Assembly (NCBI RefSeq): GCF_000004195.4
Contig: NC_030683.2
Span: 51,287,358 to 51,351,357, forward strand
Length of the DNA stretch: 64,000 nt
From: Xenopus tropicalis
Lineage: Eukaryota > Chordata > Amphibia > Anura > Pipidae
Reading direction: 5' to 3'
A model generated the notes under the pieces. That model ran no database searches and was not told the DNA's origin. It saw nothing but the letters and a program-made list of their open reading frames with translations. The position numbers and the translations under genes are program-made. Shown piece after piece: positions 11,150-23,047 of the stretch (position 1 is its first letter; every line of letters begins with the position of its first letter).

Positions 11150-11395
11150 TTGTTTTTCTGGGTTCTTCTTACTGTTAGGGGGTTTTTGCATGGTGCTTAA
11201 TTTGCAGAAGCCAGAATGTCAGCCATTCAAATTCATACACATTATTTTCATTTTGGGGTCTCAACATATTTTGATATTTTGGAAATTCAATGTATATTGG
11301 GCATCAAACTGTTTAAAAGAACCCTGTTATAACTATTAAGGATGTTTTACCCTTGTCCCTTATGACATGTGGGAGATGAGATGCCATCATAGCCA
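11150..11395 (+). repeat. Diverged fragment related to the piggyBac-like repeat unit
   Basis: ATTATTTTCATTTTGGGGTC, TGTATATTGGGCATCAAACT and GTGGGAGATGAGATGC follow the same order and spacing as in the 393/395-bp units at 32.6-37.6 kb (TTTTCATTTTGGGGTC, ATATTGGGCATCAAACTG, GTGGGAGATAAGATGC). It is a single old copy of what looks like the subterminal region of a related element. Confidence 0.65.
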
Positions 11396-11686
11396 TTATG
11401 ATGGCTATCATAGCCATTATGACTTTCGTGAATTGTCGTGACTTTTTCATAGCCATTATGACTTTCGTGAATTGTCGCGACTTTTTCATAGCCATTACGG
11501 CTTTCGCGAATTGTCACAACTTTTTCATAGCCATTACGGCTTTTGCGAATTGTCGCGACTTTTTCGTATTGAGCGCTTGAAAAATTTGCGACAATTCGCG
11601 AAAAAGTCGCAAAATACCGATCATTACGAAAAAAACGCATTTGGACGCTTTTCGGACGTTCGTGGATTAGTAAATGTGCCCCCCTA
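11396..11686. repeat. MITE half with 39-bp tandem repeat
   Basis: CATAGCCATTATGACTTTCG starts at 11,409, 11,448, 11,487 and 11,526, an exact 39-bp period; each unit also carries GAATTGTCGCGACTTTTT. The right part (GCGACAATTCGCGAAAAAG) is the inverted complement of the units, so the region folds back. The right end GGATTAGTAAATGTGCCCCC resembles the end of the 58,699-59,209 foldback (GGGTTAGTAAATCAGCCCCC). Frames are open throughout because 39 is divisible by three. Confidence 0.8.
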
Positions 11687-11915
11687 GACTGAGTCATTAT
11701 ATATACAGTATATATATGTTACAGGCCTTTAAAAAAAATCACATTTGCTTATCTTATAAACCGTGGCTCTTCCTGTAAAGAGGATATGGCATTTAATATT
11801 TTACATAAACATGTTTACTATATTCCATGCACTGGTTTCACAAAGTACTTAACAATTTATGTCTCTCTCAAAATAATCAACCACATCTACAATAAAATCC
11901 TCGTTTCATTTCAGG

Positions 11916-12035
11916 ATGAAACTTGTGCTGAAGGATAAAATCACGCATTTTGAACTGCATCCAATCTTCCCATACTTTAAAGAAACCATAGCCCAGGAAG
12001 CCATATCACTGAGTTACATCAGAGATATACAGTAG
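11916..12035 (+). other. Possible small exon or short ORF (39 codons), speculative
   Basis: An acceptor-like CGTTTCATTTCAG ends at 11,914, followed two bases later by ATG and 39 codons to TAG. The translation starts MKLVLKDKITHFELHPIFPY. It lies in one of the few stretches between 11,700 and 12,390 with no repeat signature. I do not recognise the protein, no donor site is evident, and a frame this short is common by chance, so this is a pointer only. Confidence 0.12.
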
Positions 12036-12395
12036 CTCTATCGAGAAATTCTGTGGAGTGTATGCTGACTGCTAACACAAGCTGCGGAATTTATTGTTGT
12101 GTTTGTAGAGTTTAAATCAGTATTGATTATATCTGCAGCTGTAATTGAACCTTGAGGTCTTTTGGGAGTCACAGCATTGAGAAGAGATACATTGCACCAG
12201 AGAATAAATATAGCTTCCTGTGCAGTGAAAGATTGAGGAGGCTTGTCTGGAGGGAAATGGTTATGATGAAACCTACTAGCTCATTTCTCTCCTGGTATTC
12301 AAGTTTAAAAAGGCAGGTGTTCATTTATATTTATACACATTTTGCATTTATGTGCAGCATTTCACATACAAATTGTTTGTGTTCAATAATAATTG

Positions 12396-12727
12396 TACAG
12401 GTATCGGACCCCTTAACCGGAAACCTATTATCCAGAAAGTTACGAATTACGGAAAGGCCATTTCCCATAGATTCCATTTTAATCAAATAATTCACATTTT
12501 TAAAAATGATTTCCTTTTTCTCTGCAATAATAAAACTGTACCTTGTACTTGTTATAATTGTTGTTATAATTAATCTTTATTGGAGGCGAAACAATCCTAT
12601 TGGGTTTATTCAATATTGAAATGATTTTTAGCAGACCAAAGGTTATGAAGATCCAAATTACAGAAAGATGCCCCCAGAAAGAAACCCCAGGTCCCGAGCA
12701 TTCTGGATAACTGGTCCCATACCGGTA
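12396..12727. repeat. TACAGGTATGG-type MITE, copy 2
   Basis: Left end TACAGGTATCGGACC, right end GGTCCCATACCGGTA; interior in the reverse order to copy 1 (AAAGGCCATTTCCCATAGA near the left, GGTCCCGAGCATTCTGGATA near the right), so it is inserted in the opposite orientation. GTAC borders both ends. Confidence 0.85.
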
Positions 12728-12861
12728 CATTCTTTTAGTATTAAAATACTTTAATAGCTTTATAATCTTAAATACATTTTGACATGATTTTTTGTAGAAA
12801 AGGGGTTACCCTAATGTGGCATAGTATGCCCCTAAGGCTACTAAAATGATGTGATTGTTAA

Positions 12862-13407
12862 CGGAGAAGGAAAGGTTCAAAATGTTAGGCACCCCCCAGT
12901 AATTGCTTACCTTTCACCCCGGGCTGGTGCTCCTGTGAGAATTAAACAGCACCGGCCTGGGGTCCCTGCAAGTGAGCGTCTCCTCTTCCTGCTTCTGTCT
13001 TTGCGCACTTGTGCATGCGCAGTAGGGTGAAAAGCCGAACTTTAAAGGCAGTGGCCTGCGACAAATCTTTGTTATCACGGGTGACTAACCACCCCGCAAT
13101 GCCATCCCAACGGCAAGAATGTAAATCGCTAGTGGGATGGCATACGCATCGCTACTATTTCCCGAAGTCCCCCGAAGATTCCATGAGAGGCAACTTAGGG
13201 AAATTGTACTTACGCGTATGCCATCCCACCAGCGATTTACATTCTTGCTGGTGGAATGGCATTGTGGGGAGATTAATCTCCCCGTGTGCCACTGCCCTAA
13301 CAAAAAAGTTGGCTTATTCACTCTTCTGTGCAAGCGCTGGCCCAAGGTAAAAGGTAAGTGATTAAAGTCACTGTGGGGTGCCAGGGTTTTTTGCCTTTCC
13401 TTCTCCT
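12862..13407. mobile_element. T2/Kolobok-type MITE (GGAGAAGGAAAGG ends) with nested MITE
   Basis: TTAA at 12,858-12,861 and 13,408-13,411 flank ends CGGAGAAGGAAAGG and CCTTTCCTTCTCCT, which are inverted repeats apart from the first base. Left interior is GC-rich (GGGCTGGTGCTCCTGTGAGA, TGCGCATGCGCAGTAGG-like words near 13,010). A foldback unit occupies about 13,045-13,298. Confidence 0.85.
13045..13298. repeat. Nested palindromic MITE (GGCAGTGGC family)
   Basis: GGCAGTGGC at the left pairs with GCCACTGCCC at the right; ATGTAAATCGCTAGTGGGAT and GGCATACGC recur inverted as GCGTATGCCATCCCACCAGC and GATTTACAT. The left end has lost about 20 bp compared with the palindrome at 4,244. TA borders both ends. 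Confidence 0.75.
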
Positions 13408-13411
13408 TTAA

Positions 13412-14616
13412 ACTAATTATGGTAAGCTGAATTTCAGCTTAGTTAAAGTGATACAGACACTACTACTCTTCAAAATATGAATGTACATAAAAAATTACCT
13501 ATAGGTCTTTCCTGATAGGGCTACTTCTGTAAGTAAGTGTTACTTGTTCCCAAACTTAACTCTTTTGCCAATCTACCTTTCCCTTCTTAACCTGTCAGTT
13601 ATAGCGTCTAATGCTAACGGAGTCCTGTCCCACAAATATGGCAACCCCTTATAGTGGAAAATGGGGGATCAGAATAGCATTGAAAAAATACATTTATGTC
13701 AAAGTTGTAAAGAACATGCAAAGTGTTATGACAGTTGTAAAAACGGGGTTTAATTTCTGGTGTCAGTATCTCTTTAAAGTCAATTACAGTGTAATGTTTT
13801 ATTACACAAATCAAAACAGAACAATTGTTTAAATAAGACACAATCTAAAAGGGTATTGCTGTGTTTTCTTATTTTAGCAATTGCCAATAATAGAGGAAGA
13901 TGATAAAGCATTTCACCTTTGTTATGGTACAATTCCTTTCATGCCCTGAATGCACTGTCAATTCAATTTTGGTGGCTATAGATTTGATACAGCAGAAAAG
14001 GGAGGAAATATTAAAATAGGAAATGATGTATCAACAACTAATTAAATGACTCCTCGCCATGCCACAAAGACAGAAAATAGAAGTTAAAGTATAGGCTTTT
14101 GGAGTCTTTATTTTTCAGCTGACCCTCCAACCACACTGTATGCATACAGTACTTCCCTATATCCTGTTTGTTGATTTGTTGTATAAGTTGTAGTTACTAG
14201 ACTATCAAGCTTCCATACAGTGATTCAATGAAAAAGAAATGAAGAAGGAACTCCTACAAAATATGGTAGGAGCGGTACACTTTTGTTTTTATAGATTTAT
14301 GGTCAGGTGCTTGCTATAGGGGATACCTGAAAGCTATATTGTGTACATGTTGCTGGGTCTCTTTTTTATACTGTATGCTATAAATGTTGATTTCTTAATT
14401 GTAGTTTCCTGTAATTATCTATCTATATACAAATGCAGAAGAATGCAATCACAAAAAACACAGACGGTGTTGCATTTGTTCTATATATCCTGCTTGGACT
14501 TTTAAGGGGGGAGTTTAATATTCAGTTTGCAAGGATGCAAGTTATAAGCACATGAAAGATAGGGGGAGGGGGGCATTTTATATTTATCTTCTCTGTGGTT
14601 TAGAAGGTAATAAAAT
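13412..14616. other. No recognised feature
   Basis: AT-rich, no credible gene; no repeat ends identified. Confidence 0.4.
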
Positions 14617-14903
14617 AATCTGCTATCCAGAAACCTGCTATTTAGAAAGCTCCTTAACATGTGAAGGCCATTTCCCTTAGAATCGAATTCTATTATCTAT
14701 TATTATCTAATTATTATTTTTTATTTATGTTTTCCCTTTTTTTCTTGAATAATAATATAGTTCCGTATACTATACAAGGGCTGGTAATTAAGCTGCATAC
14801 ATTCATACTAATGGCAAAACAAACCTTTTTTGTTTTTTATGAAAACTTAAGGTAAGGTGATCTAAATTACAGAAAGAACCCTTATCTAGAAAGCAGGCCC
14901 TGT
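14617..14903. repeat. TACAGGTATGG-type MITE, decayed copy 3
   Basis: CTATCCAGAAACCTGCTATT, GAAGGCCATTTCCCTTAGA and GATCTAAATTACAGAAAGA keep family order, but the outer terminal repeats are degraded and the centre is replaced by AT-rich sequence. Confidence 0.65.
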
Positions 14904-15201
14904 TAGACAATGTGGATTATAAAATATATAAAGATACTTACTTTTGCATATGTACAGCGTAGAATCTTTTATTATCTGCAGTACTGATACAGGCTTTCAA
15001 TCAGCACAGATCAATTATTTCCCTCCATGAAGGCCTATCTCAAGACTGTCATTCAACAGAGCATGCAAACAGTGTAAGAGGCAGTCATTTACATCAATAT
15101 GTTAATCTCCTGTTTGTTGAGGACTCAGCAAAGCATTGCTATACATGCTTTCAAGAAAAAGCAATTGACGTTCCTAATTTTTAACTAAACAAGTATAACA
15201 C
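14904..15201. other. No recognised feature
   Basis: Spacer without ORFs or repeat ends. Confidence 0.35.
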
Positions 15202-15498
15202 TGTTACCTTGCCACCCTCTGTCTTAGCTGGGTCCTTTGCTAGGTGTTTGCAAGAAAGTTTTCGAGAATTAGGCATCAGTGTTTCTTATACAGACAAGAT
15301 AATTTATTGAACACACTAATAACAAAATGGGGTAATTTCCATCACATCAGGTACTGATTGGGGACCACAGAGGAAGAGTTACTGTATGTGCTCACACCCA
15401 TTATATGAAGTATGAATAGCAACTGAGCCAATAGGTATAGATTACAGACTCAGGACTTCCAGAGCCATGGTGCCAATTATCCCTTTGGGCCCTCTACA
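15202..15498 (-). repeat. Candidate short solo LTR
   Basis: On the minus strand it begins TGTAGAGGGCCCAAAGGG and ends GGTGGCAAGGTAACA (TG...CA), with AATAAA about two-thirds along (forward TTTATT near 15,302) followed by a T-rich stretch. TAAC appears on both sides but is offset 2 bp from the left border, so the target duplication is not clean. Confidence 0.4.
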
Positions 15499-16589
15499 TA
15501 ACTATTTATTTGCCAATAATAAATGGCAAGGAAAATTAACTATCAATTAACATAATGGGAATATATCATAAAAATGTGGGGGTTTTTTTATAAACATTTG
15601 TGGTTAGACAAGAGCATGGGACAGTTATTTTACAATTTCATATTCAAATAATGTATAGCTGCCTTGAAATGTGCTTTGCATATGTACAGCTGATAAAGGA
15701 TATTAGAGAAGCAGAATTAGAAGATTCAGTTTTAATCATGCAGTAATAAAAATGACAAAGATCTTTCTGCCCACTCCTGAACAGTTGCTGTGACAACCCT
15801 CAGAATTTTATTCAAATCCTTTAAGTGCTGAAGCTGCTTGATTATTTGGCAGAAAAAAATAAATACATGTAAACACTTAAACGAACAAAAGACATTACAG
15901 GCATTAAACAAGATTACTGACAGTAAGCTAATCTAGTGGGGAAGAATACTTTCATGACAGAGCTTTCTTATACCACATTAATGCAAATAGGAATGCTAAT
16001 TTACAGAGAAAATAAAAGCTTGACATGACCAACAGAGAGATAATTGTGGTTATGTGCCACAGTGATTTGCTTTCTGGTTTAGTAGCCATTGTTAGTGTGT
16101 ATGTTTTTAAACATTAGAAAGCAACGGGGAGTGCTTCACCTACATATTTCATTCTGAGTTGGGTGTGCTTCATTACACAAGACTGATGAGCTGGTTACAG
16201 GATCTGCTGAGAATGCAGGTGGAGTCTTTTTACTTAGCAGATGTTATGTCCAAAAGCAGGAACCTGTACAGCTATAACTGAATGCTTTTCATATTCTGGA
16301 ATTTCAGTTATCCTTGAGCTTTTACTTGTTGGGAACGTTGCTCCAGTGAGCAGACTTAATTCGACAACATAATGACCCATTTATGATATTTCTGGGGTTT
16401 TTAAAAATGAGATGCCAGTGACACTAAAACATCAACTGGTTTATATGTGACTCTTTATTCTAACATTACTTCACATTAGATAAAGCATAATAAAATATTA
16501 AATTTTTTTAAAGTGAAATGTTATCTTAGTTAATTAAATGTATGATTTTAATAGCGTTCTGTGCTTAGTGGTGCTTAGTGCTACGTGAC
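15499..16589. other. No recognised feature
   Basis: AT-rich sequence, no supported gene or element. Confidence 0.4.
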
Positions 16590-16592
16590 TTA

Positions 16593-16904
16593 AGGCCCCC
16601 ATACACGGGCCGATAGAAGCTGCCGATATCGGTCCCTTGAACCGACTCGGCAGCTTATCTGCTCGTGTAGGGGCAGAAACGAGTGGGCTGGCCGACCAAT
16701 ATCTGGCCTGAAATTGGCCAGATATCGATCGGCCAGGTTAAAAGCTTCAGTCTGATCGGGGGCCACATCGGCTAGTTGATGCGGTCCCTGAACCGACCAA
16801 CCAAACAATCGGATTATTTTTTTTTTTTAACTTAAAGCTCCCCGATATCGCCCACCCATAGGTGGGGATATCGGGGGAAGATCCGCTCGCTTGTATGGGG
16901 ACCT
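16593..16904. mobile_element. PIF/Harbinger-type MITE
   Basis: Ends AGGCCCCCATACACG and CTTGTATGGGGACCT are inverted repeats flanked by TTA on each side (16,590-16,592 and 16,905-16,907), the 3-bp target typical of PIF/Harbinger. The interior holds repeated GATATCG and CGGCC palindromic words (GCCGATATCGG, GGCCAGATATCGATCGGCC) and is markedly more GC-rich than the surroundings. No ORF. Confidence 0.8.
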
Positions 16905-17030
16905 TTATTTGATTTCTTAAACTGGGATTTAAACCTAATTTTGATCTACATACTGAAAATTACACAGATACATTGCAGAGCAGAATTTTGGTGGAATACA
17001 CACTGTGCATTATGTAACACATTTCACAAA

Positions 17031-17329
17031 GAGGTACAGAATCCCCTATCTGGAAACCTGTTATCCAGAAAGCTCTGAATTCCTGGAAGGCCTTTTTAAG
17101 TAAATAAATTTAACTTTTAAAAATTATTTATTTTTTCTCTGTAATAATAAAACAGAGCCTTGTACTTGATTGGTAAGTAAGCTTAACGAATCCATATTGG
17201 TGGCAAAACAATCCTATTGGGTTTATATAATGTTTTAAGTATTTAAGGTATGGTGATCCAAATTACAGAATGATCCTTCATATGGTAAACCTCAGGCCCT
17301 AAGAATTCTGGATAATAGACCCTATACTA
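17031..17329. repeat. TACAGGTATGG-type MITE, copy 4
   Basis: GGTACAGAATCCCCTATCTG at the left, GATAATAGACCCTATACT at the right; interior TTATCCAGAAAGCTCTGAAT, TTGTACTTGATTGG and CAAAACAATCCTATTGGGTT match the family. Confidence 0.75.
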
Positions 17330-17431
17330 AAAATTGCAATTATCAGAATAATAAATAAGGCTTTTCCTCATACACACTGAGAAAGCTAATATTAGGCTGC
17401 TGTGGGCAATATCCAGTGAGCAGATTCTGTC

Positions 17432-17700
17432 GGCATGGTTTCTTAAAACTTGTGTTGCCAAATATGGTTTTGTAGCAAAATTTTGCTGCAAAATGTTTTA
17501 CAGTAAACAAAACACCCATAGACTTCAATGTATTCTATTCAGAAAAAGTAACTGCAAAAAAAAAAAGTCACTTCGAAAAAACACCCATAGACTCCAATAT
17601 ATTTTGAATGGGAAAATGCTGCCATGAAAAAATAGTCACACCAAAAAAAGCCACATTGAAAAAACTTCCATTGGCTTCAATGTGTTTAACAAATTTGTGC
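17432..17700. repeat. Decayed internal repeats with CCCATAGACT..AAT motif
   Basis: The words AAAACACCCATAGACTTCAA, AAAACACCCATAGACTCCAA and AAACTTCCATTGGCTTCAA recur at intervals of about 65-90 bp, each followed by AAAAAGT(C/A)AC-like text. This looks like an old internally repeated MITE; ends not found. Confidence 0.45.
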
Positions 17701-18220
17701 TGTTTTAAAACAGATAAAGGCGGGGTTAGGAAATAATTACATTGGAATAGAAGGTGATACATATTCATATTTAAGATTCAGTCAGTATGTTTGCCATTTG
17801 CAATATAAGCCTTTGTATTTACCAAATGGCCATCTTGCTTAAAATGTTTGTCTATTGGTTGCTTTTGCTCTTACACATAAACAGATGTATAATACATAAA
17901 TATGTATGTTTTGATTTATGTATCTTTGAGAGTACACAATAAGGTTCCCAGTGTTTTCAGGGGGTTTTCTTTTTAACATTAGCCCCTGTCCCTGTGGTAT
18001 TTGCTATAGATATTTACAATCACACTATGATCAGTTTTATCAGAAGTCAATTAATCTGTCTGTCTTTGGAATGTGGGAAGAAACCAAAGTACCCTGTGCA
18101 AACATTGGGAGAACATACAAACTCCTTGAAGATACAGTAGTGCCCTGGCTGAATTTAAACCTAGAACTCCAGCACCGCAAGTAAGCAGCACTAACCTTTC
18201 AACCACTCTTATATCAAATC
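17701..18220. other. No recognised feature
   Basis: No repeat ends or supported ORF. Confidence 0.35.
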
Positions 18221-18224
18221 TTAA

Positions 18225-18642
18225 AGGAACAGTAACACCAAAAAATGAAAGTGTTTTAAAGTAGTTGAAATATAACATACTGTTGCCCTGCACTGGTAAA
18301 ACTGGGGTGTTTGCTTCAGGAACACTACTATAGTTTATATAAATAAGCTGCTGTGTAGCCATGGGGGCAGCCATTCAAGCTGGGAAAAAGGAGAAAAGGC
18401 ACAGGTTACATAGCAAATAATAGATAAGACACCATTGTATTCTACTGGGTTTATCTGTTAGCTGCTATATAACATGTGCCTTTTCTTCTTTTGAATGGCT
18501 GCCCCCATGGATACACACCAGGGTTTATATAAACTCTAGTAATGTTTCTGAAGCAAACATACAATTTTTACCAGTGCAGGGCAGCAATACATTATAGTTT
18601 AATTTCTTTAAAATATATACATTTTTTGGTGTTACTGTTCCT
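18225..18642. mobile_element. T2/Kolobok-type foldback MITE, copy 2
   Basis: TTAA at 18,221-18,224 and 18,643-18,646; same ends and same internal fold as the copy at 9,516. Confidence 0.9.
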
Positions 18643-18829
18643 TTAATTAACAAAGGGATTCCTGCAAATATTTTCTATTTTTGTCACACTCAATATCTAA
18701 TAACTATCAAATGAATTCCTGTGATTATTAATAACATTAAAACGCATTAATAAATAGTATGACACTGCGTTTAGAAAATACATCTGTCTGGCCTAAAAAT
18801 GTACAGGAAAGTGTAAATTTAAGATTCAT

Positions 18830-19215
18830 GGGCTGCAGGGAGATACCTAGTTCAGATAGGGTTAATATTCCCTCTCGGTCAGGTAATTATGTGGCAGCTG
18901 AGAGAGCAGTTGCCTGTAGAGGTAAAAGGGGTGTGCTCCAGTACTTGGGATCTCTCTTGTGTGTCAGGAGGAAAAACACAGTTCTGGCTTTTTCAAGCAT
19001 CTGAGACTGGGTGGTTCTGGGTGTTCCCAGTGTGTGAGGGGAAGCCTGAGAGAGATCCAAGGGGTCTGTGGAGCCTGAGACAAAGAGAGAATGCCAAGGG
19101 GCTTATGACTATGCCCGGAGGAAACAGTGTTTGGGAAAGTGTGGCAGTAAAACTGACTTGGAAGTAGGCTTCCAATAAATAAAATGTGTTTCCGGTATTA
19201 ATCCCTATATATCCC
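18830..19215 (+). repeat. Possible LTR-like segment with AATAAA
   Basis: AGGGTTAATATTCCC near the left is reminiscent of the solo LTR at 10,014 (AGGGTTAATATGCCCC), and AATAAA occurs at 19,174-19,179. G-rich repeated text (GGGTGGTTCTGGGTGTTCCC) lies between. No target duplication or TG/CA ends could be fixed, so this is tentative. Confidence 0.3.
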
Positions 19216-20069
19216 ACAAAAACAAAAAATGATGTATAGTTTTCTTAGGTAAAAAAAAAAAAAAGTCTGACACTTGCACAGTGCAAATAAAATGTTAAAT
19301 CTGCTGGCACATAAAGGGTTGAATTGTCTCAAAATAACAATATTTATATTATACTAAAAGATCATTTAAAGATGAACAAACCCTTTAATTACACCATGGT
19401 CATGCTCAGAGCACAAAGAATGGTGGCGAAAGTGCCGCTAAAACTGGGATTGAGGTTCATCTTTGTGTTCATGTCATTTTTATCTAACTTCAGAAATGGT
19501 TCAGAGATCCATATTGCCATTTGGAAGAAAGCTAACTCTGGAAGCATGAGGGATGGTGGTTGAAGTGGCACTGGTTCCCCTTTGGTTTTAACCTTGTGTA
19601 AGAACATATGGTTTTGTACCCTTCACAGTTTCAGGAGACATATTAAATATTTTTTCGTTTTCTTGGACTCTGGCTGTGAAATTTCATAATTTACCCCTCT
19701 GCTGGTTACTTCTTTTGAAATTTTTGCTAAGAAGATACCCGTTGTTTCGCCTACTCAATGTACTGTCAATACAATTCTAGTCGCATTATAACAAACAGGA
19801 TTTCTCCTGACTGGGTGCTATTCTCTACCACTAAGTGGCAAGTTTAGTAATGGAAAGAATTTCTTAATTTATTAATGCTAAAATCACTGCTAGCCTTCAG
19901 GAAACCTGCTTTTTGAAAGTGTAAAGGAGTCTGGGGTGTCATAAATCATTGTCTCTCATTGTATTTAATGTATTCAGAGCTAACGTTCTCACTGCTTCTG
20001 TCCCCACTGTATAATATTTAGGATCTGGAGATATTGTTCATAGAAGTCAATGTACCATTATTTACAAGT
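19216..20069. other. No recognised feature
   Basis: The part from about 19,740 resembles the sequence left of repeat R copy 1 (TTTCTCCTG, CTACCAC), suggesting repeat R extends further left than I can delimit. Confidence 0.35.
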
Positions 20070-21090
20070 GTAACTCAGGTACAAGCTAATTGAGGTTAAT
20101 AGCACATGGGACAGAAGCTGTAGAGAAAGGCCTGAAATCACCATAAATTATTGGGAGGCAGTATAGGCAGTTTTGCCTGTTTACTCACTAAAATTCAGGA
20201 CAATTCCAGCAGTAGGGATGTAGCGAACATCGCCTAAAATGTTCGCGGACCCGTTCGCGGACTTTCGGCAAAACTCACGAATATTTGCGAACTTTGCGAA
20301 CCCCATAGACTTCAATGGGAAGGCGAACTTTAAAACCTAGAAAAGCCATTTCTGGCCAGAAAACTGATTATAAAGTTATTTAAAGGGTGCCACGACCTGG
20401 ACAGTGGCATGCAGGAGGGGGATCAAGCAAAAATTTCTCTGAAAAATACTTTGTAAAAAAAACGCCAAAAAAAAAAAACGCCAAAAAATAACTCCAAAAA
20501 AAAAACGCCAAAAAATAACGCCAAAGGCGAAAAACCGAAGCAAAAAAACGCGGCGGAAAAAACCGAGGCAAAAAAACGCGGCGCAAAAAAAAAAAGCGGC
20601 GAACCCAAAATGGGGAACTTCGCCAAAAGTTCGCGAATTTACGCGTTCGTGAACACCCGATGTTCGCGCGAATTAGTTCGCCGGCGAACAGTTCGCTACA
20701 TCTCTATCCAGCAGTGCTATTATCCCTTGCAGGTACAATTAGTTCAGGCAACTGAATCCTTTGGCAGAGGTGTCAGGGAGCTTACCTTAACTTGTTACCT
20801 GTCCATTGTTCTGCTGATCGGCTACTTGAAGGATGGGGGGTGATATTGTTCCAACTTACAGTACAGCAGTAAAGAGAGACTGAAGACTATCACAGCATGG
20901 CTGTGGCCACCTAAAAAATAAGGAAATGGCTAGGACCATGTCAAATTTTAAAATTAATTATAAAAAATTTTTTCTCTTTTAAAAAAACAAAACAAAAAAA
21001 AACAAACTTTAGTGCAGAATTCTGCACAAATTCATGCATTTTTAAAAAAAAAAAAAAAAAAAAGTTTTTTTCCCGTGACTGCATTCCTTT
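20070..21090. repeat. Dispersed repeat R, copy 2, interrupted by an hAT MITE
   Basis: Aligns with 5,240-5,783 (AAGCTAATTGAGG, CCATAAATTATTGGGAGGCA, GTTCAGGCAACTGAATCCTT, CATTGTTCTGCTGATCGGCT, GCATTCCTTTAA). The alignment is broken by exactly the block 20,214-20,706 plus one copy of its 8-bp duplication. Confidence 0.75.
20214..20706. mobile_element. hAT-type MITE copy B with perfect 8-bp TSD
   Basis: Ends TAGGGATGTAGCGAAC and GTTCGCTACATCTCTA; TCCAGCAG is duplicated at 20,206-20,213 and 20,707-20,714. The interior has CCCATAGACTTCAATGGG, an internal palindrome, and an A-rich stretch of AACGCCAAAAA units (20,455-20,590) that is a local expansion absent from copy C. No transposase. Confidence 0.95.
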
Positions 21091-21288
21091 AATAATCAGC
21101 CCAGTTGCAACAGCTCACGTTTTTGAAGTCATATGAGTGTATTTAATATACTGAGGCCTATATAAGTGTACTGGCCTTGGTTAATACCTTGCTTTTTTTT
21201 ACACTGGACGAAATATTTGAATTTAGGACCTACTTGGGGGCTAAGGTTATTGACAACCTGCACAGGACCAAGATAGCAGGGGCATTAA

Positions 21289-21652
21289 AGGAAATGAAAA
21301 GTATCTTAAAACAATTAAAACATAATGTACTGTAGCCCTGCACTGGTAAAACGAGTGTTTGCTACAGAAATGCTGCTATAGTTTATATAAATAAGCTGCT
21401 GTGCACAAATGGGGCAGCCATTCAAGCTGGAAAAAAGGAGACACAGGTTACACAATAGATAACAGATAAGCTAAACTAAGTAACCTGTCCTTTTTCTCCT
21501 TTCAATGGCTACCCCCATGGCTACACAGCAGCTTTGTTTATATAAACTATAGTAGTCTTTCTGAGTCAAACACACCAGTTGTACCAGTGCAGGGCAACAG
21601 TGCATTATACTGTAATTACTTATGCTTTCACTTTTTTGGTGTTACTGTTCCT
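21289..21652. repeat. T2/Kolobok-type MITE, copy 3 (left end deleted)
   Basis: TTAA at 21,285-21,288 and 21,653-21,656. The right end is complete (TTTTGGTGTTACTGTTCCT); the left has lost the CAGTAACACC block (reads AGGAAATGAAAAG). Confidence 0.85.
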
Positions 21653-21656
21653 TTAA

Positions 21657-22705
21657 TACAGTACATTACATAATACATTATTTAGGATATAATACATTTT
21701 GAAAGTATAAAACCTAGTGCATTAAAAAATGTTATAATACATTTAGCTCTCTAGTAAATTCAAACTGAATTACTTTCTTCATTACAAAAGAACATAAATA
21801 AAACAGATACACAAATTTAACTTAAATCATATATTTTCAATATGCTTTTACATTTGAAATGTTTCACATAATCAATTTCTGCGTGTAAAAATGTTTTGAA
21901 AAAACTGCCTTGCTAGAAAGTAAATTAGCGAAGATTATATGTACCATGCATTTGAGGAAAGGAAATCAAACAGTGCAATGTTCATGTTGGGTTGTTTTAA
22001 GAAAATCTTTGAAATAATCATGTAATTAAGATGCATTTTACATCCCTGATTATATAGCCTTGCCTTACAATTTATGAAGCAAAGAACTTATTATTATAAG
22101 CCTCCAAGACAAATAGAAACCTAGTTTTATCTGTTTGAATGCTGCTGACAGTGCCAAGACAGGGGATTTATGTTGCAGATCTGCTCATTACGTACTGCAC
22201 CCCAAGGAAAACATAAGTTCAGAAAACAGGAGCAGGTCAAATCCCCATCTATATATTCCTTTATCTTCTAAGCATCTCTTGGGTTTTTAGAGCAAGTCTA
22301 CGTCAAATTGTTCTGCTCAGGCAGTATTTTTCCCTATTAACTGAATATTACTAGTTCCCTCAGTGATCTACAGCAAATAAACTATAATCCTTTAAAACTG
22401 CAGGCATCCCAAAGATAATTATAAATAGGCCAGGTATTGTATGTAAACCAGTTAGTCCCATTTTCCCATTATATTTAAGAAATCAAAGTAATATAATAAA
22501 ATTTGAAACATGAGGCAAGAATGTGATTAAGGTAAAATCCTGTGGCTAAAGATAGAAAGTATGGGAATGTACAGCAAGTAAGCTATTTACTGGTTACATT
22601 ATAAAGCGTTTCAGAAAGTATAAAACCTAGCACTTCCTAAAAGCTGTTTTGAATGTCTTTAAACTACTAATCCTGCATCTAGCAAACCTCTGAGAACAAA
22701 CATTA
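21657..22705. other. No recognised feature
   Basis: AT-rich, no supported gene or element. Confidence 0.4.
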
Positions 22706-23047
22706 GTGGGCTTATGTATCAATTTTCAAGTTTGCTTTTCGAAATCGAACAAGCTTATCGAGTGCTCACTTATTTATTAGGAAAACTAGGTCAAGAAAAA
22801 AACTCTAGCCTGCAAGCTAAAAAAAACTTTGAATTTGAAAATATGGCTTGACTTGGCCTAAGACAACTCCCATTGACTTCTATGGAAACTCGGAGGCATT
22901 CAGATGGCTAGTTTTTACATCCAAGTCTTTGAGTTTTTTGCACTAATAAATACCAGACATTCAGGTTTTTGAAACCTAATTTGAATTAGTGCAAAAAAAC
23001 TCATATTGTGAAAAATACCAAACTCAAATGTTGATAAATCTCCCCCT
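22706..23047. repeat. MITE with GGGCTTAT..ATAAATC ends, copy 1
   Basis: Left GTGGGCTTATGTATCAA and right GTTGATAAATCTCCCCC are imperfect inverted repeats. Interior words AAGACAACTCCCATTGACTT and TAATAAATACCAGACATTCA recur in the copy at 23,806-24,319. Confidence 0.75.

Noticed and set aside
11313..11697. Frames with repeated KSRQFTKVIMAM or KVATIRKSRNGYE peptides
   Set aside because: Direct translation of the 39-bp tandem repeat in a MITE, not a repeat protein.
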